Numbered from the stretch's first letter, positions 25,948 to 35,850 are shown. The stretch is 64,000 nucleotides of DNA from an uncultured Lachnospiraceae bacterium (GCA_934432595.1 CAKRYR010000006.1:62001-126000), one strand, 5' to 3'. A program made the numbers and translations. The notes: a model not told the origin generated them from the letters alone.

Positions 25948-25976
25948 TTGCAATTTGGAAAAAAATGGAGTATTAT
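25948..25976 (+). promoter_or_regulatory. Promoter of the DUF6465-type gene
   Basis: TTGCAA at 25948-25953 and TATTAT at 25971-25976 have 17-bp spacing, 56 bp before the start. Confidence 0.45.
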
Positions 25977-26031
25977 ATACAGTAAATACGAAGTAAAAAG
26001 AATAATATGATCAATATATGGAGGATTTTGT

Positions 26032-26586
26032 ATGGCAACTACAAAGAAAGTTACAAAAGCAGCAGCTAAGACTGCAGCAAAAAAATCAGAAGTTGTAGTT
26101 AACACTACTACAAAAAAAACTACTGCAAAGAGTACTGCAACAGCAACAATTACACCAACAACGGCTAAGAAAGTTAGTGTAGTAGATGAGGCAGCAAAGA
26201 AGACTGTAATAGTTAAAAAAGAAGCTCCTCAAAAAGTTGAGATAAAGAGTGCGGATGCTGAAGTTAAGAAAACTGCAACTAAGAAAGCAACAACAACTAA
26301 GAAAGCAACAACTGCTAAGAAGACAACAACGACTAAGAAGACTACAACTGCTAAGAAAGCAGCTCCAGAGAAGAAGGATCCTGAGATGGATGTAACACTA
26401 CATATTCAATATGCAGGAAAGAGTATAAAGGAAAGTAGTATTATGGACAGAGTAATTGAGAATTATGTAGCTTCTGGTCATACAAGAGCTTCAATTAAAA
26501 CAATTGAAACTTATGTTAAGATTGAAGATAATACAGCATATTATGTTGTAAACTCTACAATAAGAGGTCATGTTGTATTAAACTAA
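26032..26586 (+). CDS. Lys/Ala/Thr-rich DUF6465-type protein
   Basis: A 184-residue protein in two parts. Residues 1-115 are almost only Lys, Ala, Thr and Val, with PTT and KK spacing like histone H1 tails, and contain an 18-bp repeat. Residues 118-184 are a compact domain (MDVTLHIQYAGKSIKESSIM, then a helix and strands ending HVVLN) that I recall as DUF6465 of Lachnospiraceae, recalled rather than checked. The tail suggests binding to nucleic acid or another polyanion. The start follows TGGAGGA, with its own promoter and terminator. Confidence 0.78.
   Translation: MATTKKVTKAAAKTAAKKSEVVVNTTTKKTTAKSTATATITPTTAKKVSVVDEAAKKTVIVKKEAPQKVEIKSADAEVKKTATKKATTTKKATTAKKTTTTKKTTTAKKAAPEKKDPEMDVTLHIQYAGKSIKESSIMDRVIENYVASGHTRASIKTIETYVKIEDNTAYYVVNSTIRGHVVLN
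26281..26370 (+). repeat. 18-bp coding tandem repeat (KKxTTx)
   Basis: Five imperfect 18-bp units, each AAGAA(A/G)-(G/A)CA-ACA-type, encode KKATTT, KKATTA, KKTTTT, KKTTTA and KKAAPE. This is a slippage-prone region of the DUF6465-type gene. Confidence 0.8.
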
Positions 26587-26612
26587 TTACATAGCGAAAA
26601 TTAATCGATAAT

Positions 26613-26656
26613 AAAAGAGTACTTAGTATAGTTTTTCTATCTTAGGTACTCTTTTT
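26613..26656 (+). terminator. Intrinsic terminator
   Basis: AAAAGAGTAC...TATAG pairs with CTAT...GTACTCTTTTT, an imperfect ~18-bp stem followed by T residues, 26 bases after the DUF6465-type gene. Confidence 0.8.
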
Positions 26657-26676
26657 ATATAGTATTGGAGGTCAAT

Positions 26677-27651
26677 ATGAAAAAAGTATTAGTTACAGGA
26701 TCAGCAGGTTTTATAGGTTATCATCTAATTAAAAGATTGATAAATATGGATTGTGATATATTAGGTATTGATAATTTAAATGAGTATTATTCAGTAAAAT
26801 TAAAAGAAGATAGGCTATTAGATATAGGAGATAAATTTAATTTTAGTTTTAAAAAAGCAAATATAGAAGATATGGAACAAATGGAAAATATATTTAATAC
26901 ATTTATGCCGGATGTTGTCATTAATTTAGCAGCTCAGGCAGGAGTAAGATATAGTATAGAAAATCCAAGGGCATATATTAATTCAAATGTTATAGGATTC
27001 TTTAATATATTGGAATGTTGTAGAAATTATCCTGTGGAACATTTAATATTTGCATCTTCAAGCTCTGTGTATGGAGCAAATAAAAAAGTACCATATTCAA
27101 CAGATGACAAAGTTGATAATCCAGTTAGTTTATATGCTGCAACAAAAAAAGCGGATGAATTATTGGCATATTCATATAGTAAATTATATGGAATAAAATC
27201 GACAGGTTTAAGATTTTTTACCGTTTATGGTCCATTTGGTAGACCAGATATGGCTTATTATTCATTTACTCAAAAGATAATGAATGACGAGGCAATAAAG
27301 GTGTATAACAATGGTGACATGTATAGAGATTTTACATATATAGATGATATAGTAGAAGGAATTATAAGACTTATAGACAAAGTTCCAGATGTAGATGAGA
27401 ATAATGCTTATTATAAGATATATAATATAGGTAATAACAAACCTGTGAAACTAATGGAGTTTATATCTATACTAGAAGAATGTCTTGGAAAAAAAGCAAA
27501 AAAAGAATATTTACCAATGCAGCAAGGAGATGTATATCAAACTTATGCAAATATAGATGATTTAGTTTCTGATGTTGGCTTTTCTCCAAATACTGATTTA
27601 AAAACTGGATTAAATAAGTTTGTAGAATGGTACAAGGATTATTATAAATAG
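26677..27651 (+). CDS. NAD-dependent UDP-sugar epimerase (UDP-glucuronate 4-epimerase type)
   Basis: A 324-residue extended short-chain dehydrogenase. The NAD-binding motif TGSAGFIGYH is at residues 7-16, the catalytic Ser/Tyr/Lys are in ASSSSVYG and YAATKKA, and RFFTVYGPFGRPDMA follows. The AGVRYSIENPRAY stretch and the GRPDMA motif fit UDP-glucuronate 4-epimerases, which make UDP-galacturonate for surface polysaccharides. ATG 26677 follows TGGAGG; the in-frame ATG at 26665 lies before that site. It stands alone, some 22 kb before the polysaccharide locus it may serve. Confidence 0.9.
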   Translation: MKKVLVTGSAGFIGYHLIKRLINMDCDILGIDNLNEYYSVKLKEDRLLDIGDKFNFSFKKANIEDMEQMENIFNTFMPDVVINLAAQAGVRYSIENPRAYINSNVIGFFNILECCRNYPVEHLIFASSSSVYGANKKVPYSTDDKVDNPVSLYAATKKADELLAYSYSKLYGIKSTGLRFFTVYGPFGRPDMAYYSFTQKIMNDEAIKVYNNGDMYRDFTYIDDIVEGIIRLIDKVPDVDENNAYYKIYNIGNNKPVKLMEFISILEECLGKKAKKEYLPMQQGDVYQTYANIDDLVSDVGFSPNTDLKTGLNKFVEWYKDYYK

Positions 27652-27789
27652 TATATTTACAATTTACGATTTTTATTGTAAACTAAGTTATGTTAAAGTT
27701 ATACAAGGCATACTTTGCTCAACAGAAATATAAAGTAAGCTAAGTTGACTTTTGAATAGTATTATAACACTTTGGAATAGAGGGTATAT

Positions 27790-28497
27790 ATGAAATTTAG
27801 AGTAAGAGTAGCTATCATAATAATTAGTATTGTTACTATGTTTTGCGGCTTATTATTATTTTCAGTATCAGTGCAAGATAGGATGCTATTAGCTAGTAAG
27901 TTACCTTTGGAAAAGAATAAGTACAAAGAAGTAAATGAGTTGATTAATAAATATATTAATGCCAAGAGAGATGAAGATTTTGATGAGTTAGCAGAGTGCG
28001 TTAATGATATAAATAATTATGATAAAGAGAGCATTAAAGAAGAAAATAAGATAATTAAGGATATTAGAAATGTAACTTGTTATACAATAGATGGCTATTA
28101 TGATAATACATATATAGTATATATTTATAGGGAAGATGTATGGGATAAAATAGATGTAGTTTTGCCTTCTATGACACAAGTATATGTTTGTGAATATAAA
28201 GGAAAATTGTGTGTCTATTCAAAAGATATTGACAGTGCAAAAATGAATAATATAAGAAAATATATTGATTTAACATTAGAAAAGAATCCATATGTTATTG
28301 AGAAAAAAAATGAAATTAATGACCAAATTGAAGAAGTCAGAAAGTCAAATAAGGAATATGATGAGTTATGTAAAGAGGTAGAGAAGAAACGTAAAATAGA
28401 GTCTGGTGAGGCAACACCTGAACCAACAGAAGAACCAACAGTAGCCCCTACACCTGTTCCAGAGGCATCATTAGATCCAAATAAAGCAGTTGGTTAA
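27790..28497 (+). CDS. Anchored extracytoplasmic protein of unknown function
   Basis: A 235-residue protein with an N-terminal membrane anchor (about residues 7-27), an alpha/beta extracytoplasmic domain (about 40-165), a charged helix (about 165-205) and a C-terminal tail of Thr/Pro/Glu repeats (PEPTEEPTVAPTPVPEA). The outer domain has alternating short strands and DY/DG turns reminiscent of NTF2-like DUF4878-type domains, not confirmed. The start follows AGAGGG. A terminator follows closely, so it is monocistronic. Confidence 0.75.
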   Translation: MKFRVRVAIIIISIVTMFCGLLLFSVSVQDRMLLASKLPLEKNKYKEVNELINKYINAKRDEDFDELAECVNDINNYDKESIKEENKIIKDIRNVTCYTIDGYYDNTYIVYIYREDVWDKIDVVLPSMTQVYVCEYKGKLCVYSKDIDSAKMNNIRKYIDLTLEKNPYVIEKKNEINDQIEEVRKSNKEYDELCKEVEKKRKIESGEATPEPTEEPTVAPTPVPEASLDPNKAVG

Positions 28498-28516
28498 AAT
28501 AAAATGATATTAAAGG

Positions 28517-28548
28517 AATGATAGGAGGTTTATGCTTCCTATCATTTT
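28517..28548 (+). terminator. Intrinsic terminator
   Basis: AATGATAGGA and TCCTATCATT form a 10-bp stem with T residues after it, just behind the 27790 gene. Confidence 0.82.
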
Positions 28549-28588
28549 ATGATTAGAGGATAGAATTGAGCGGAAATGGAGAATAGAG

Positions 28589-29308
28589 TTGAGAAAAGAT
28601 AATATAGATATTAATGAAGAAATTAGGTTAAATAAGTTTATGAGTGATGCGGGTTTTTGTTCAAGAAGAGAAGCTGATAGACTAATAGAAAAGGGTGAAG
28701 TATATGTAGATGGTTTTAAGGCTGTCGTTGGGCAAAAAGTAAAACAAACTCAATTGATAGAATGTAAGGGTAGGAAAATAGGAAGAGAAGAAGAATTAAT
28801 CTTATTAGCATTTAATAAACCAAGGGGAATTATTTGTTCAACAGTAGATAAAGAGGGAGATAATATAGTTGATTTTATTAACTTTGGCAAGAGAATATAT
28901 CCCATTGGCCGATTAGATAAGGAATCGGAAGGTCTTATTTTATTGACTAATGATGGAGGTATTTCGGATAAGATATTACGTTCAAGGAATAATCATGAAA
29001 AAGAGTATATTGTTACAGTTAATAAGAATATAAATGAAGAATTTATAAAAGGAATGGCTAAAGGAGTACCTATACTAGATGTTATTACAAAAAAGTGTGT
29101 GGTTAAAAAAATAGATAATAGAACTTTTAGAATAATTCTTACACAGGGGTTAAATAGGCAGATTAGAAGAATGTGTGAATACTTTGGATACAAAGTAATT
29201 AAGTTGAAAAGAATAAGAATATGTAATATAGAATTAGGAGATTTACCAGTTGGTAAGTATAGGAATATATCTAAGTTAGAATTAAAAACATTAAAAGAAT
29301 TATTATAA
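28589..29308 (+). CDS. rluF: 23S rRNA pseudouridine synthase, RluF/RsuA family
   Basis: A 239-residue pseudouridine synthase. An N-terminal S4 RNA-binding domain (RLNKFMSDAGFCSRREADR, about residues 11-65) is followed by the catalytic domain with the nucleophilic Asp in GRLDKESEGLILLTNDG and the C-terminal motif QGLNRQIRRMCE. Length and motifs fit RluF, which modifies U2604 of 23S rRNA, although RluB/RsuA relatives look similar. The start is TTG with GGAG eight bases upstream. ligA follows after six bases, and the two are likely co-transcribed. Confidence 0.88.
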   Translation: MRKDNIDINEEIRLNKFMSDAGFCSRREADRLIEKGEVYVDGFKAVVGQKVKQTQLIECKGRKIGREEELILLAFNKPRGIICSTVDKEGDNIVDFINFGKRIYPIGRLDKESEGLILLTNDGGISDKILRSRNNHEKEYIVTVNKNINEEFIKGMAKGVPILDVITKKCVVKKIDNRTFRIILTQGLNRQIRRMCEYFGYKVIKLKRIRICNIELGDLPVGKYRNISKLELKTLKELL

Positions 29309-29326
29309 TTCAGAATGGAGTCATAT

Positions 29327-31321
29327 ATGATAAATGAAAAATATAAAGAATTAGTGGAAAAAATACAATATCATAATAATAGATATTATAATATGGATGA
29401 GCCAGAGATAAGTGATTATGAATATGATATGCTTATGCAAGAACTAAAGAAGCTGGAGAAAGAACATCCTGAGTTAGTAACAAAGGATTCACCAACTATG
29501 AAAGTTGGTGGAGAAGCTAAAAGAACAGCTGGTGTCTTGGTTAAACATAGGGTACCTATGCTTTCATTGCAAGATGTATTTAGCAAAGAAGAAGTATATG
29601 ATTTTGTTAATAATACTATAGAAGAATTAGGTGACGATACAGAGTTTGTAGTTGAAACAAAAATAGATGGTTTGTCTATGGCTATTAGATATGAAAACGG
29701 CGATTTGACAACTGCAATTACTAGAGGAGATGGTATAAATCAAGGTGAGGATGTTACACAAAATGCATTAGTTATAAAAGATGTAAAGAAGAAATTGAAA
29801 AAGCCTATTGAATATCTTGAGATTCGTGGTGAAGTATATATGACCAATAAAGCTTTTGACGAGGTTAATGAAAAACAAGAATTATTAGGTGAGAAATTAT
29901 TTGCAAATCCTAGAAACTGTGCTGCAGGTACATTAAGACAATTAGATAGTAAGATTACAAAAGAGAGAAACTTATCTATGTTTATTTTTAATATACAAGA
30001 TGCAAAAGGAAGAGAATTTGCAACACATATTGAAGGATATGAATTTTTAAAAGAAAATGGAATAAAAGTAATAGAAGATTATAAGCTTTGCAAAACAGCG
30101 GATGAAGTTTGGGAAGCAATACAGGTAATTGGGGAGAAAAGAGAAACTTTAGCTTATGATATAGATGGTGCTGTCGTAAAGTTAAATAGAATAGCAGATA
30201 GAAAGAAAATGGGTGAGAATACAAAAACTCCAAAGTGGGCAATAGCATATAAATATCCACCAGAAGAGAAAGAAACTGTTCTAAGGGATATAGAACTTAG
30301 TGTTGGTAGAACAGGAAGAATTACACCAACAGCTATATTTGATACTATAAGATTATGTGGCACTAATGTATCTAGAGCCACTCTTCATAATCAAGACTAT
30401 ATAGATGATTTGGATGTATGCATTGGAGACACGATTGTTGTATATAAATCTGGTGAAATCATTCCTAAGGTTAAGGAAGTTGTTAAAGATAAAAGACCTC
30501 AAGGAGCTACAAGATTCATAATAGGTGACACATGTCCTGTGTGTGGAGCAAAGGCTATTAAGGATGATAAGGCAGATATTCGTTGCACAGGAGCAAATTG
30601 TAAGGCACAATTAGAGCGGCATATAATAAATTTTGTTGGTAGAGATGCAATGGATATAAAGGGATTTGGAGAAAGATATATAATTGATTTAATACAAGAA
30701 GGATATATAAATGATATATCAGATATATATACTTTAAAAATGCATCGTGATGAATTAATAGAAAAAGGAATTATAGGTAAAGAAAAAAATACAGATAAAT
30801 TACTTGATATGATTGAAAAATCAAAAGAAAATGAACCTAGGCAGTTACTTACTGGATTAGGAATTCCGAATGTAGGAAAGGCTGCAGCTAAGGAGATTAT
30901 GAATAATTATAAATCAATAGAGGATTTAGCTAAGGCAACAGCAGATGAACTTGTAAATATAAATGATATAGGATTAATTACAGCAGAAGGTATAGAAAAT
31001 TATTTTTCAAATGAAAATAATAAAGTTATTATAGAAAAATTGATAAAAGAAGGTGTTAATACAAAGGTAAGTGAAAAGGAACAAGTAGGAGACCAGAGAT
31101 TTGAGGGACAAATATTTGTGGTTACTGGTACTTTGCCAACATTAGGACGTAAGGAAGCCACAGAATTAATTGAGAATTATGGTGGAAAAGTATCTTCAAG
31201 TGTTAGTAAAAAGACTAATTATGTTTTAGCAGGAGAAGCTGCAGGTAGTAAGTTGACAAAGGCTAATGAATTAGGTATTAGAGTAATTACTGAAGAAGAA
31301 CTTATGGGAATGATAAAGTAA
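29327..31321 (+). CDS. ligA: NAD-dependent DNA ligase
   Basis: A 664-residue LigA that seals nicks in replication and repair using NAD. In order: an Ia domain with YHNNRYYN, the adenylation domain with Lys112 in ETKIDG, an OB domain (RTGRITP...), a four-cysteine zinc finger (CPVCGAK...CTGANC), helix-hairpin-helix repeats (GIPNVGKAAAKEI) and a C-terminal BRCT domain (FVVTGTLPTLGRKEATELI). The length is normal. ATG 29327 has GGAG seven bases upstream; the in-frame ATG at 29315 has none. Confidence 0.97.
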   Translation: MINEKYKELVEKIQYHNNRYYNMDEPEISDYEYDMLMQELKKLEKEHPELVTKDSPTMKVGGEAKRTAGVLVKHRVPMLSLQDVFSKEEVYDFVNNTIEELGDDTEFVVETKIDGLSMAIRYENGDLTTAITRGDGINQGEDVTQNALVIKDVKKKLKKPIEYLEIRGEVYMTNKAFDEVNEKQELLGEKLFANPRNCAAGTLRQLDSKITKERNLSMFIFNIQDAKGREFATHIEGYEFLKENGIKVIEDYKLCKTADEVWEAIQVIGEKRETLAYDIDGAVVKLNRIADRKKMGENTKTPKWAIAYKYPPEEKETVLRDIELSVGRTGRITPTAIFDTIRLCGTNVSRATLHNQDYIDDLDVCIGDTIVVYKSGEIIPKVKEVVKDKRPQGATRFIIGDTCPVCGAKAIKDDKADIRCTGANCKAQLERHIINFVGRDAMDIKGFGERYIIDLIQEGYINDISDIYTLKMHRDELIEKGIIGKEKNTDKLLDMIEKSKENEPRQLLTGLGIPNVGKAAAKEIMNNYKSIEDLAKATADELVNINDIGLITAEGIENYFSNENNKVIIEKLIKEGVNTKVSEKEQVGDQRFEGQIFVVTGTLPTLGRKEATELIENYGGKVSSSVSKKTNYVLAGEAAGSKLTKANELGIRVITEEELMGMIK

Positions 31322-31360
31322 AAAAATTAACTATTCAGAGCCCATCTTGACTTCACTTTA

Positions 31361-31502
31361 AATAATTGTAACTATTCAGCCAATGCCTGAATAGTTACGA
31401 ATAATTATAAAATAGTAAATAAAGCATATTGTATTGCCAAGTATTTACATATATAATAAAGATATATGTAACAGTCAGGCCATTGGCTAAACTGTTACAT
31501 AT
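31361..31502. other. Two tandem hairpins with complementary loops
   Basis: Hairpin A: perfect 12-bp arms GTAACTATTCAG (31368-31379) and complement (31387-31398), extended outward by AATAATT/AATAATTA. Hairpin B: perfect 12-bp arms ATATGTAACAGT (31464-31475) and complement (31491-31502) around a 15-base loop. AGCCAATGCCTGA in A is the reverse complement, with one inserted base, of TCAGGCCATTGGCT in B, so the two can also pair with each other. A also repeats AACTATTCAG from 31329. The region fills the ligA-subtilase gap. Function unknown. Confidence 0.6.
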
Positions 31503-31548
31503 ACTTGGATTGTTATGGGGGAAATCATGTTTAGAGAGGGAATGAGAC

Positions 31549-34224
31549 ATGAGAGGGTGTATATATATTAAAAAAATCTACATGATAGTATCTATATGTA
31601 TGACAAGTATTCTTTTCAGCAATTGCTTTATGAATGAGGCTTTTGGTGAAATTATTTCTAATACAAATGATAGTCTTAGTAAAGATTCAATTGTTTTATC
31701 CAATGATATGTATGCAAAAGAGGTTCTTAATGTTACAAGTGAGGTTAAAGAAATTAAGGAGATTCAACAGGATAAAGAGTTTCGTAAAGATGCAGATTAT
31801 GTTGAAAATGAGATAATGTTTATACGTTCTGAAACAAGGAAGGTTTCTTTTGAACCTGAGTATTTAAATAGTGATAATAGCTTTTGTAAAGAGTATCAAT
31901 TAAGTAATATAGAAATGGTTTCAGAAAGTATAAGTAGTATATTTAATGAGAGTGTAGAATATTATGTAACTTATAAAGCTAGAACCAATGATGATGTATG
32001 GAAAACGGTTGACAGTATGAATGAAGATGTTAGTATAGTATGCGCTGAACCTAATTTAATATATAAAACAGAAGAAGTAGAAGAGACAGAAGATGAGGGA
32101 TATAATATAGCATATACTACTGTGCCAACTTCGGAAAATTATCCTAATATTGCATCACAATGGTATCTTGATGAGTTTAATATGATAAATGTGTGGGATA
32201 ATTTATTAAATAATGATATAAAACCAATTGTGCCAGGAAATGGTACAACTGTTGCAGTAATAGATACAGGTGTTAGATTGACACATGAAGCACTTAAACA
32301 TAATATATGGAAAAATAAGAAGGAGATAGCTGGAAATAATAAAGATGATGATGGAAATGGTTATATAGATGATGTATATGGTGTTAATGTTGTAAATACA
32401 AGAAAGATGCCAAAAGATGATAATGGACATGGAACACATGTGGCAGGTATTATTGCGATGCATTCAAAAAATGGTGGGGTTGGAATTGCATATGGCTCAA
32501 AGATTTTACCTATAAAAGCAAGTGATCAGAAGGGAACATTCGAACAAGGAAATATAGTTAAAGCTATTAACTATGCGATTAAACAAAATGTAGATGTAAT
32601 TAATATGTCTTTTTCAGGAGGCTATAGTGCATCAGTAGAAGTGGCGTTGAAAAATGCATATAACAATAATATTATATTAGTTGCTGCAGCAGGTAATGAA
32701 GGTGCACCAACTAGTGATGGAGTTGGAAAGGTAAATATTAAGGCAGAAATATATGATAATTATCCAGCGGGAAGTAAATACGTGCTAGGTGTAATGGCAT
32801 ATGATCAATGTCGTAGACTAGCATATTATTCTAATTGGGATTATAAGACTGGTAAAGGTGCAGAGTATGATTTAATAGCACCTGGTAGTGATATTTATAG
32901 TACATTTAATAAAAGTGATAGTGATTATAAATTTGATACAGGAACATCAATGGCGTCACCTATGGTTGCAGGAATGGCAGCAATATTAAGAAGTATTTAT
33001 CCATCGAAGACAAAATATAGTAATGCATATTTGATGAATAAATTGAAATCTAATGACTATATTACATATACGGATGAAAATGGGTTAAAACATAAGTATA
33101 GAAAAATGAATACAGATATTTTACCATTAATTAATAATATGAATAAGGTTAATTTAGATGCATGTAAGATTAGCTTAAGCAGTAGCTTTTATACATATGA
33201 TGGAAAATATAAAAAACCAAAGGTTACTATTAAATTTGGAAACCGGACTTTGGTTCAAGGACAAGATTATACAATTGAATATTCAAAGAACAAATCTATA
33301 GGGCAAGGAACTGTAAAAATAAAAGGGAATACTTATAAAAATTGTGTTGGAACAATATATAAATATTTTAATATTGTTCCACCTAAGGTTAGTGGAGCAA
33401 AGATTGTTGCGTATAATACTAAAGCAATAAAATTGCAATGGAAGACGAATTCATATGCGTCTGGGTATGAAGTATATAGGTATAATGCATCTACTAAAAA
33501 GTATGTATTGATTAAGAGATATAATTCAAAAAATAGCTTAACATATACTAATACATCTCTTGCATCGGGAACTACATATTATTATAAAATAAGATGCTTT
33601 AAAATAGTAAATAATAAGAGAATATATAGTGCTAGTACAAGTGCTATTAAAGGAACGACTGTGCCAAGTAGAACTGTACTATCATATAATACGTATTCAA
33701 AGAGTGCAATAAAACTTCAGTGGAAGAAGGTTATTGGTGCATCGGGATATTATATTTACAGATACTCTAGTAAAATAAAAAAATATCAAAAGATAAAAAA
33801 TGTTAATGGTAATACTACAACGTATACTGATACCGGATTAAAGACTAGGAAGAGTTATTATTATACAATAAGAGCATATAAAAAATTTGGTTCAAAGGTA
33901 ATATATGGAGATTATGCATATAAAATGAAAGCATATACAGGTCCTGCAACACCAACTATAACTTCAGGGAAAGTATATAATCATGGAACGGTAATGATTA
34001 ATTGGACAGAAGTTAAAGATACAAGTGGATATGAGGTTTGGTGTTCTTTTAAAAAGGATGGGACATATGAATTAGGATGTGATTTGAGTGCTAACTATAA
34101 AGGTGTATTATTAAGTGATATACCTAATGGTACAATGTATTATAAGGTAAGAGTATTTAATACACGTGATGGTAAGAAAGTATATAGTTCATTTAGTAAT
34201 ATTATTTCTATTACGATGTATTAG
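31549..34224 (+). CDS. Secreted subtilisin-family serine protease with Fn3 domains
   Basis: An 891-residue exported protease. It has a signal peptide (about residues 8-33), an N-terminal propeptide region (about 75-170), and a subtilase S8 catalytic domain (about 200-520) with the triad Asp239 in AVIDTGV, His294 in DDNGHGTHVAGI and Ser467 in GTSMASPM. A beta domain follows, then two fibronectin-III-like repeats beginning VSGAKIVAYN and TVLSYNTYS (each with the ExYRYxxxxKKY core) and a third, degenerate copy to the C-terminus. No sortase or wall-anchor motif is seen. The start is preceded by AGAGAGGG. Its 3' end overlaps the convergent flippase gene by 36 bp. Probable role: degradation of external proteins or processing of surface proteins. 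Confidence 0.93.
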   Translation: MRGCIYIKKIYMIVSICMTSILFSNCFMNEAFGEIISNTNDSLSKDSIVLSNDMYAKEVLNVTSEVKEIKEIQQDKEFRKDADYVENEIMFIRSETRKVSFEPEYLNSDNSFCKEYQLSNIEMVSESISSIFNESVEYYVTYKARTNDDVWKTVDSMNEDVSIVCAEPNLIYKTEEVEETEDEGYNIAYTTVPTSENYPNIASQWYLDEFNMINVWDNLLNNDIKPIVPGNGTTVAVIDTGVRLTHEALKHNIWKNKKEIAGNNKDDDGNGYIDDVYGVNVVNTRKMPKDDNGHGTHVAGIIAMHSKNGGVGIAYGSKILPIKASDQKGTFEQGNIVKAINYAIKQNVDVINMSFSGGYSASVEVALKNAYNNNIILVAAAGNEGAPTSDGVGKVNIKAEIYDNYPAGSKYVLGVMAYDQCRRLAYYSNWDYKTGKGAEYDLIAPGSDIYSTFNKSDSDYKFDTGTSMASPMVAGMAAILRSIYPSKTKYSNAYLMNKLKSNDYITYTDENGLKHKYRKMNTDILPLINNMNKVNLDACKISLSSSFYTYDGKYKKPKVTIKFGNRTLVQGQDYTIEYSKNKSIGQGTVKIKGNTYKNCVGTIYKYFNIVPPKVSGAKIVAYNTKAIKLQWKTNSYASGYEVYRYNASTKKYVLIKRYNSKNSLTYTNTSLASGTTYYYKIRCFKIVNNKRIYSASTSAIKGTTVPSRTVLSYNTYSKSAIKLQWKKVIGASGYYIYRYSSKIKKYQKIKNVNGNTTTYTDTGLKTRKSYYYTIRAYKKFGSKVIYGDYAYKMKAYTGPATPTITSGKVYNHGTVMINWTEVKDTSGYEVWCSFKKDGTYELGCDLSANYKGVLLSDIPNGTMYYKVRVFNTRDGKKVYSSFSNIISITMY

Positions 34225-35724
34225 AGCTAAAGTATTTTTCTTAAATAAAATAAATATATATGATAATACATATATTAAACATGCAAATAATATTATACAA
34301 ATGTTAGAAATTCTTGAATTAGTTTTAGTATAGTTATATATTTTATAAATTATAAGGCCAGAGATTAACAACGTTATTCCTGGCTTTATTATTGTCTTTA
34401 ATATGTTAATTTTAATAGTTACATATTTCTTTAGTGATACTAAATCTAAGATACATACTGATATTGTACTACATAATATACCTATTAGATAACCTTTTAT
34501 ACCAATATGAGGAATATAGAATATGATAAAGAGCAATTTGATTAAAACACTGATTATTGAATTCCTAAATGTTAAAGTAGTTTTACCAAGTCCATTTAAT
34601 ATGCTTGAAAAAGTGGTAGTTATATACATAAATGGACATAATAATGAAAGGGTTTGAATAAAATATCCAGCAGTAGGATTATGAAAAATAGTTATACCTA
34701 AATTCTTACCAAATATAAAAAATATAGAAAGACTTAATAATCCAATAATTATGGAATAATGTAATGTATTAGAAACAGTCTTAGTAATTTCACTTTCCTT
34801 ATTTTTGGCGTTAGCTTCTGATATTGTTGGAAGTAAAATAACAGATAATGAGTTAGTTATTGTAGAGGGAAATATAATAAAGGACATTGCCATACCTGTA
34901 AGTATCCCATATATACTTAATGACGTATTATGACTTAAACCTGACTTTACAAGCATAATTGGAATAAGTATTGATTCTAGACTATTTAGTAAACTAATGA
35001 TTAGTTTATTTAGACTAAGAGGAAAAGTATATGCTATGAATTTACGATATGAATAAAATTTTGTGTCTAGATTAATATGAATATTTGAATAAAACTCTTT
35101 ATTAAATCTTAGAGCAATAAGCATAAAAATACATGACATGAATTCTCCAAAGACAAGTCCTAAAACAGCTATTTCACATCCTGTATTATGTGATTTTAAT
35201 AATGTAAATAAAAAGAATACAAGTCCAACTCTAAAAATTTGTTCAATTAATTGTGAAAGAGAAGGTATTCCCGTTTTTTTTATGGCATAATAAAGTCCAT
35301 TGATACAAGCTGTTAAGCCACAATATGGAAAAACAAGAGAAAGAATCTGTAAAGATAAGGTGCAGCTAGGTTCTTTTAATAAGTTAGTAGCTATTACTGG
35401 AGCAAATTTATAGAGAGTTATTGACATAATAAATGACAAAAATATAGATAAACTTGCTCCAGTAAGGAATGGAGATATTATAGAAAATTTTTTATTTTTT
35501 GAATTTAAATTTGCAGCTACTGTTTGTGAAATGGCAGTTTGAATTCCTGAAGCATATATAGTATAGCATATGCTATATATTGGAAAGATAAGTTGGTATA
35601 TACCAAGATTTTTAGAACCTAATATATTAGATAAATATATTCTATAAAAAAAGCCTATGAATCGACTTAGAAAACCGGCAATTATTAAAAAAAATGTTCC
35701 TTTAAGTAGTTGAGAATTATTCAT
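34189..35724 (-). CDS. SpoVB/MurJ-like MATE-fold flippase
   Basis: A 511-residue protein with about 14 membrane helices. The N-terminal KGTFFLIIAGFLSRFIGF and the YQLIFPIYSICYTIYASGIQTAISQ stretch are typical of the SpoVB/polysaccharide-flippase group of the MVF superfamily. Members move lipid-linked precursors across the membrane; SpoVB acts in spore cortex synthesis. The length is usual. The start follows AAAAGG on the minus strand. The last 12 codons overlap the end of the subtilase gene on the other strand, and no terminator separates them. It stands alone, so a sporulation role is inference from family resemblance only. Confidence 0.87.
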   Translation of the reverse strand: MNNSQLLKGTFFLIIAGFLSRFIGFFYRIYLSNILGSKNLGIYQLIFPIYSICYTIYASGIQTAISQTVAANLNSKNKKFSIISPFLTGASLSIFLSFIMSITLYKFAPVIATNLLKEPSCTLSLQILSLVFPYCGLTACINGLYYAIKKTGIPSLSQLIEQIFRVGLVFFLFTLLKSHNTGCEIAVLGLVFGEFMSCIFMLIALRFNKEFYSNIHINLDTKFYSYRKFIAYTFPLSLNKLIISLLNSLESILIPIMLVKSGLSHNTSLSIYGILTGMAMSFIIFPSTITNSLSVILLPTISEANAKNKESEITKTVSNTLHYSIIIGLLSLSIFFIFGKNLGITIFHNPTAGYFIQTLSLLCPFMYITTTFSSILNGLGKTTLTFRNSIISVLIKLLFIIFYIPHIGIKGYLIGILCSTISVCILDLVSLKKYVTIKINILKTIIKPGITLLISGLIIYKIYNYTKTNSRISNICIILFACLIYVLSYIFILFKKNTLALIHRNRNNITK

Positions 35725-35850
35725 AAATTTTAACCTTTTATATAGTTATGAATAAATATATTATAAATATTTAAATTATAGAACACATAAGATATTTATA
35801 GAGATAAAATAGTTATATTATATAGCGATTAGAAATATTTATTTATATAC

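Noticed and set aside
26281..26370. Short regular repeats resembling a CRISPR array
   Set aside because: The 18-bp units are contiguous, in frame and coding for KKxTTx. No spacers and no cas genes.
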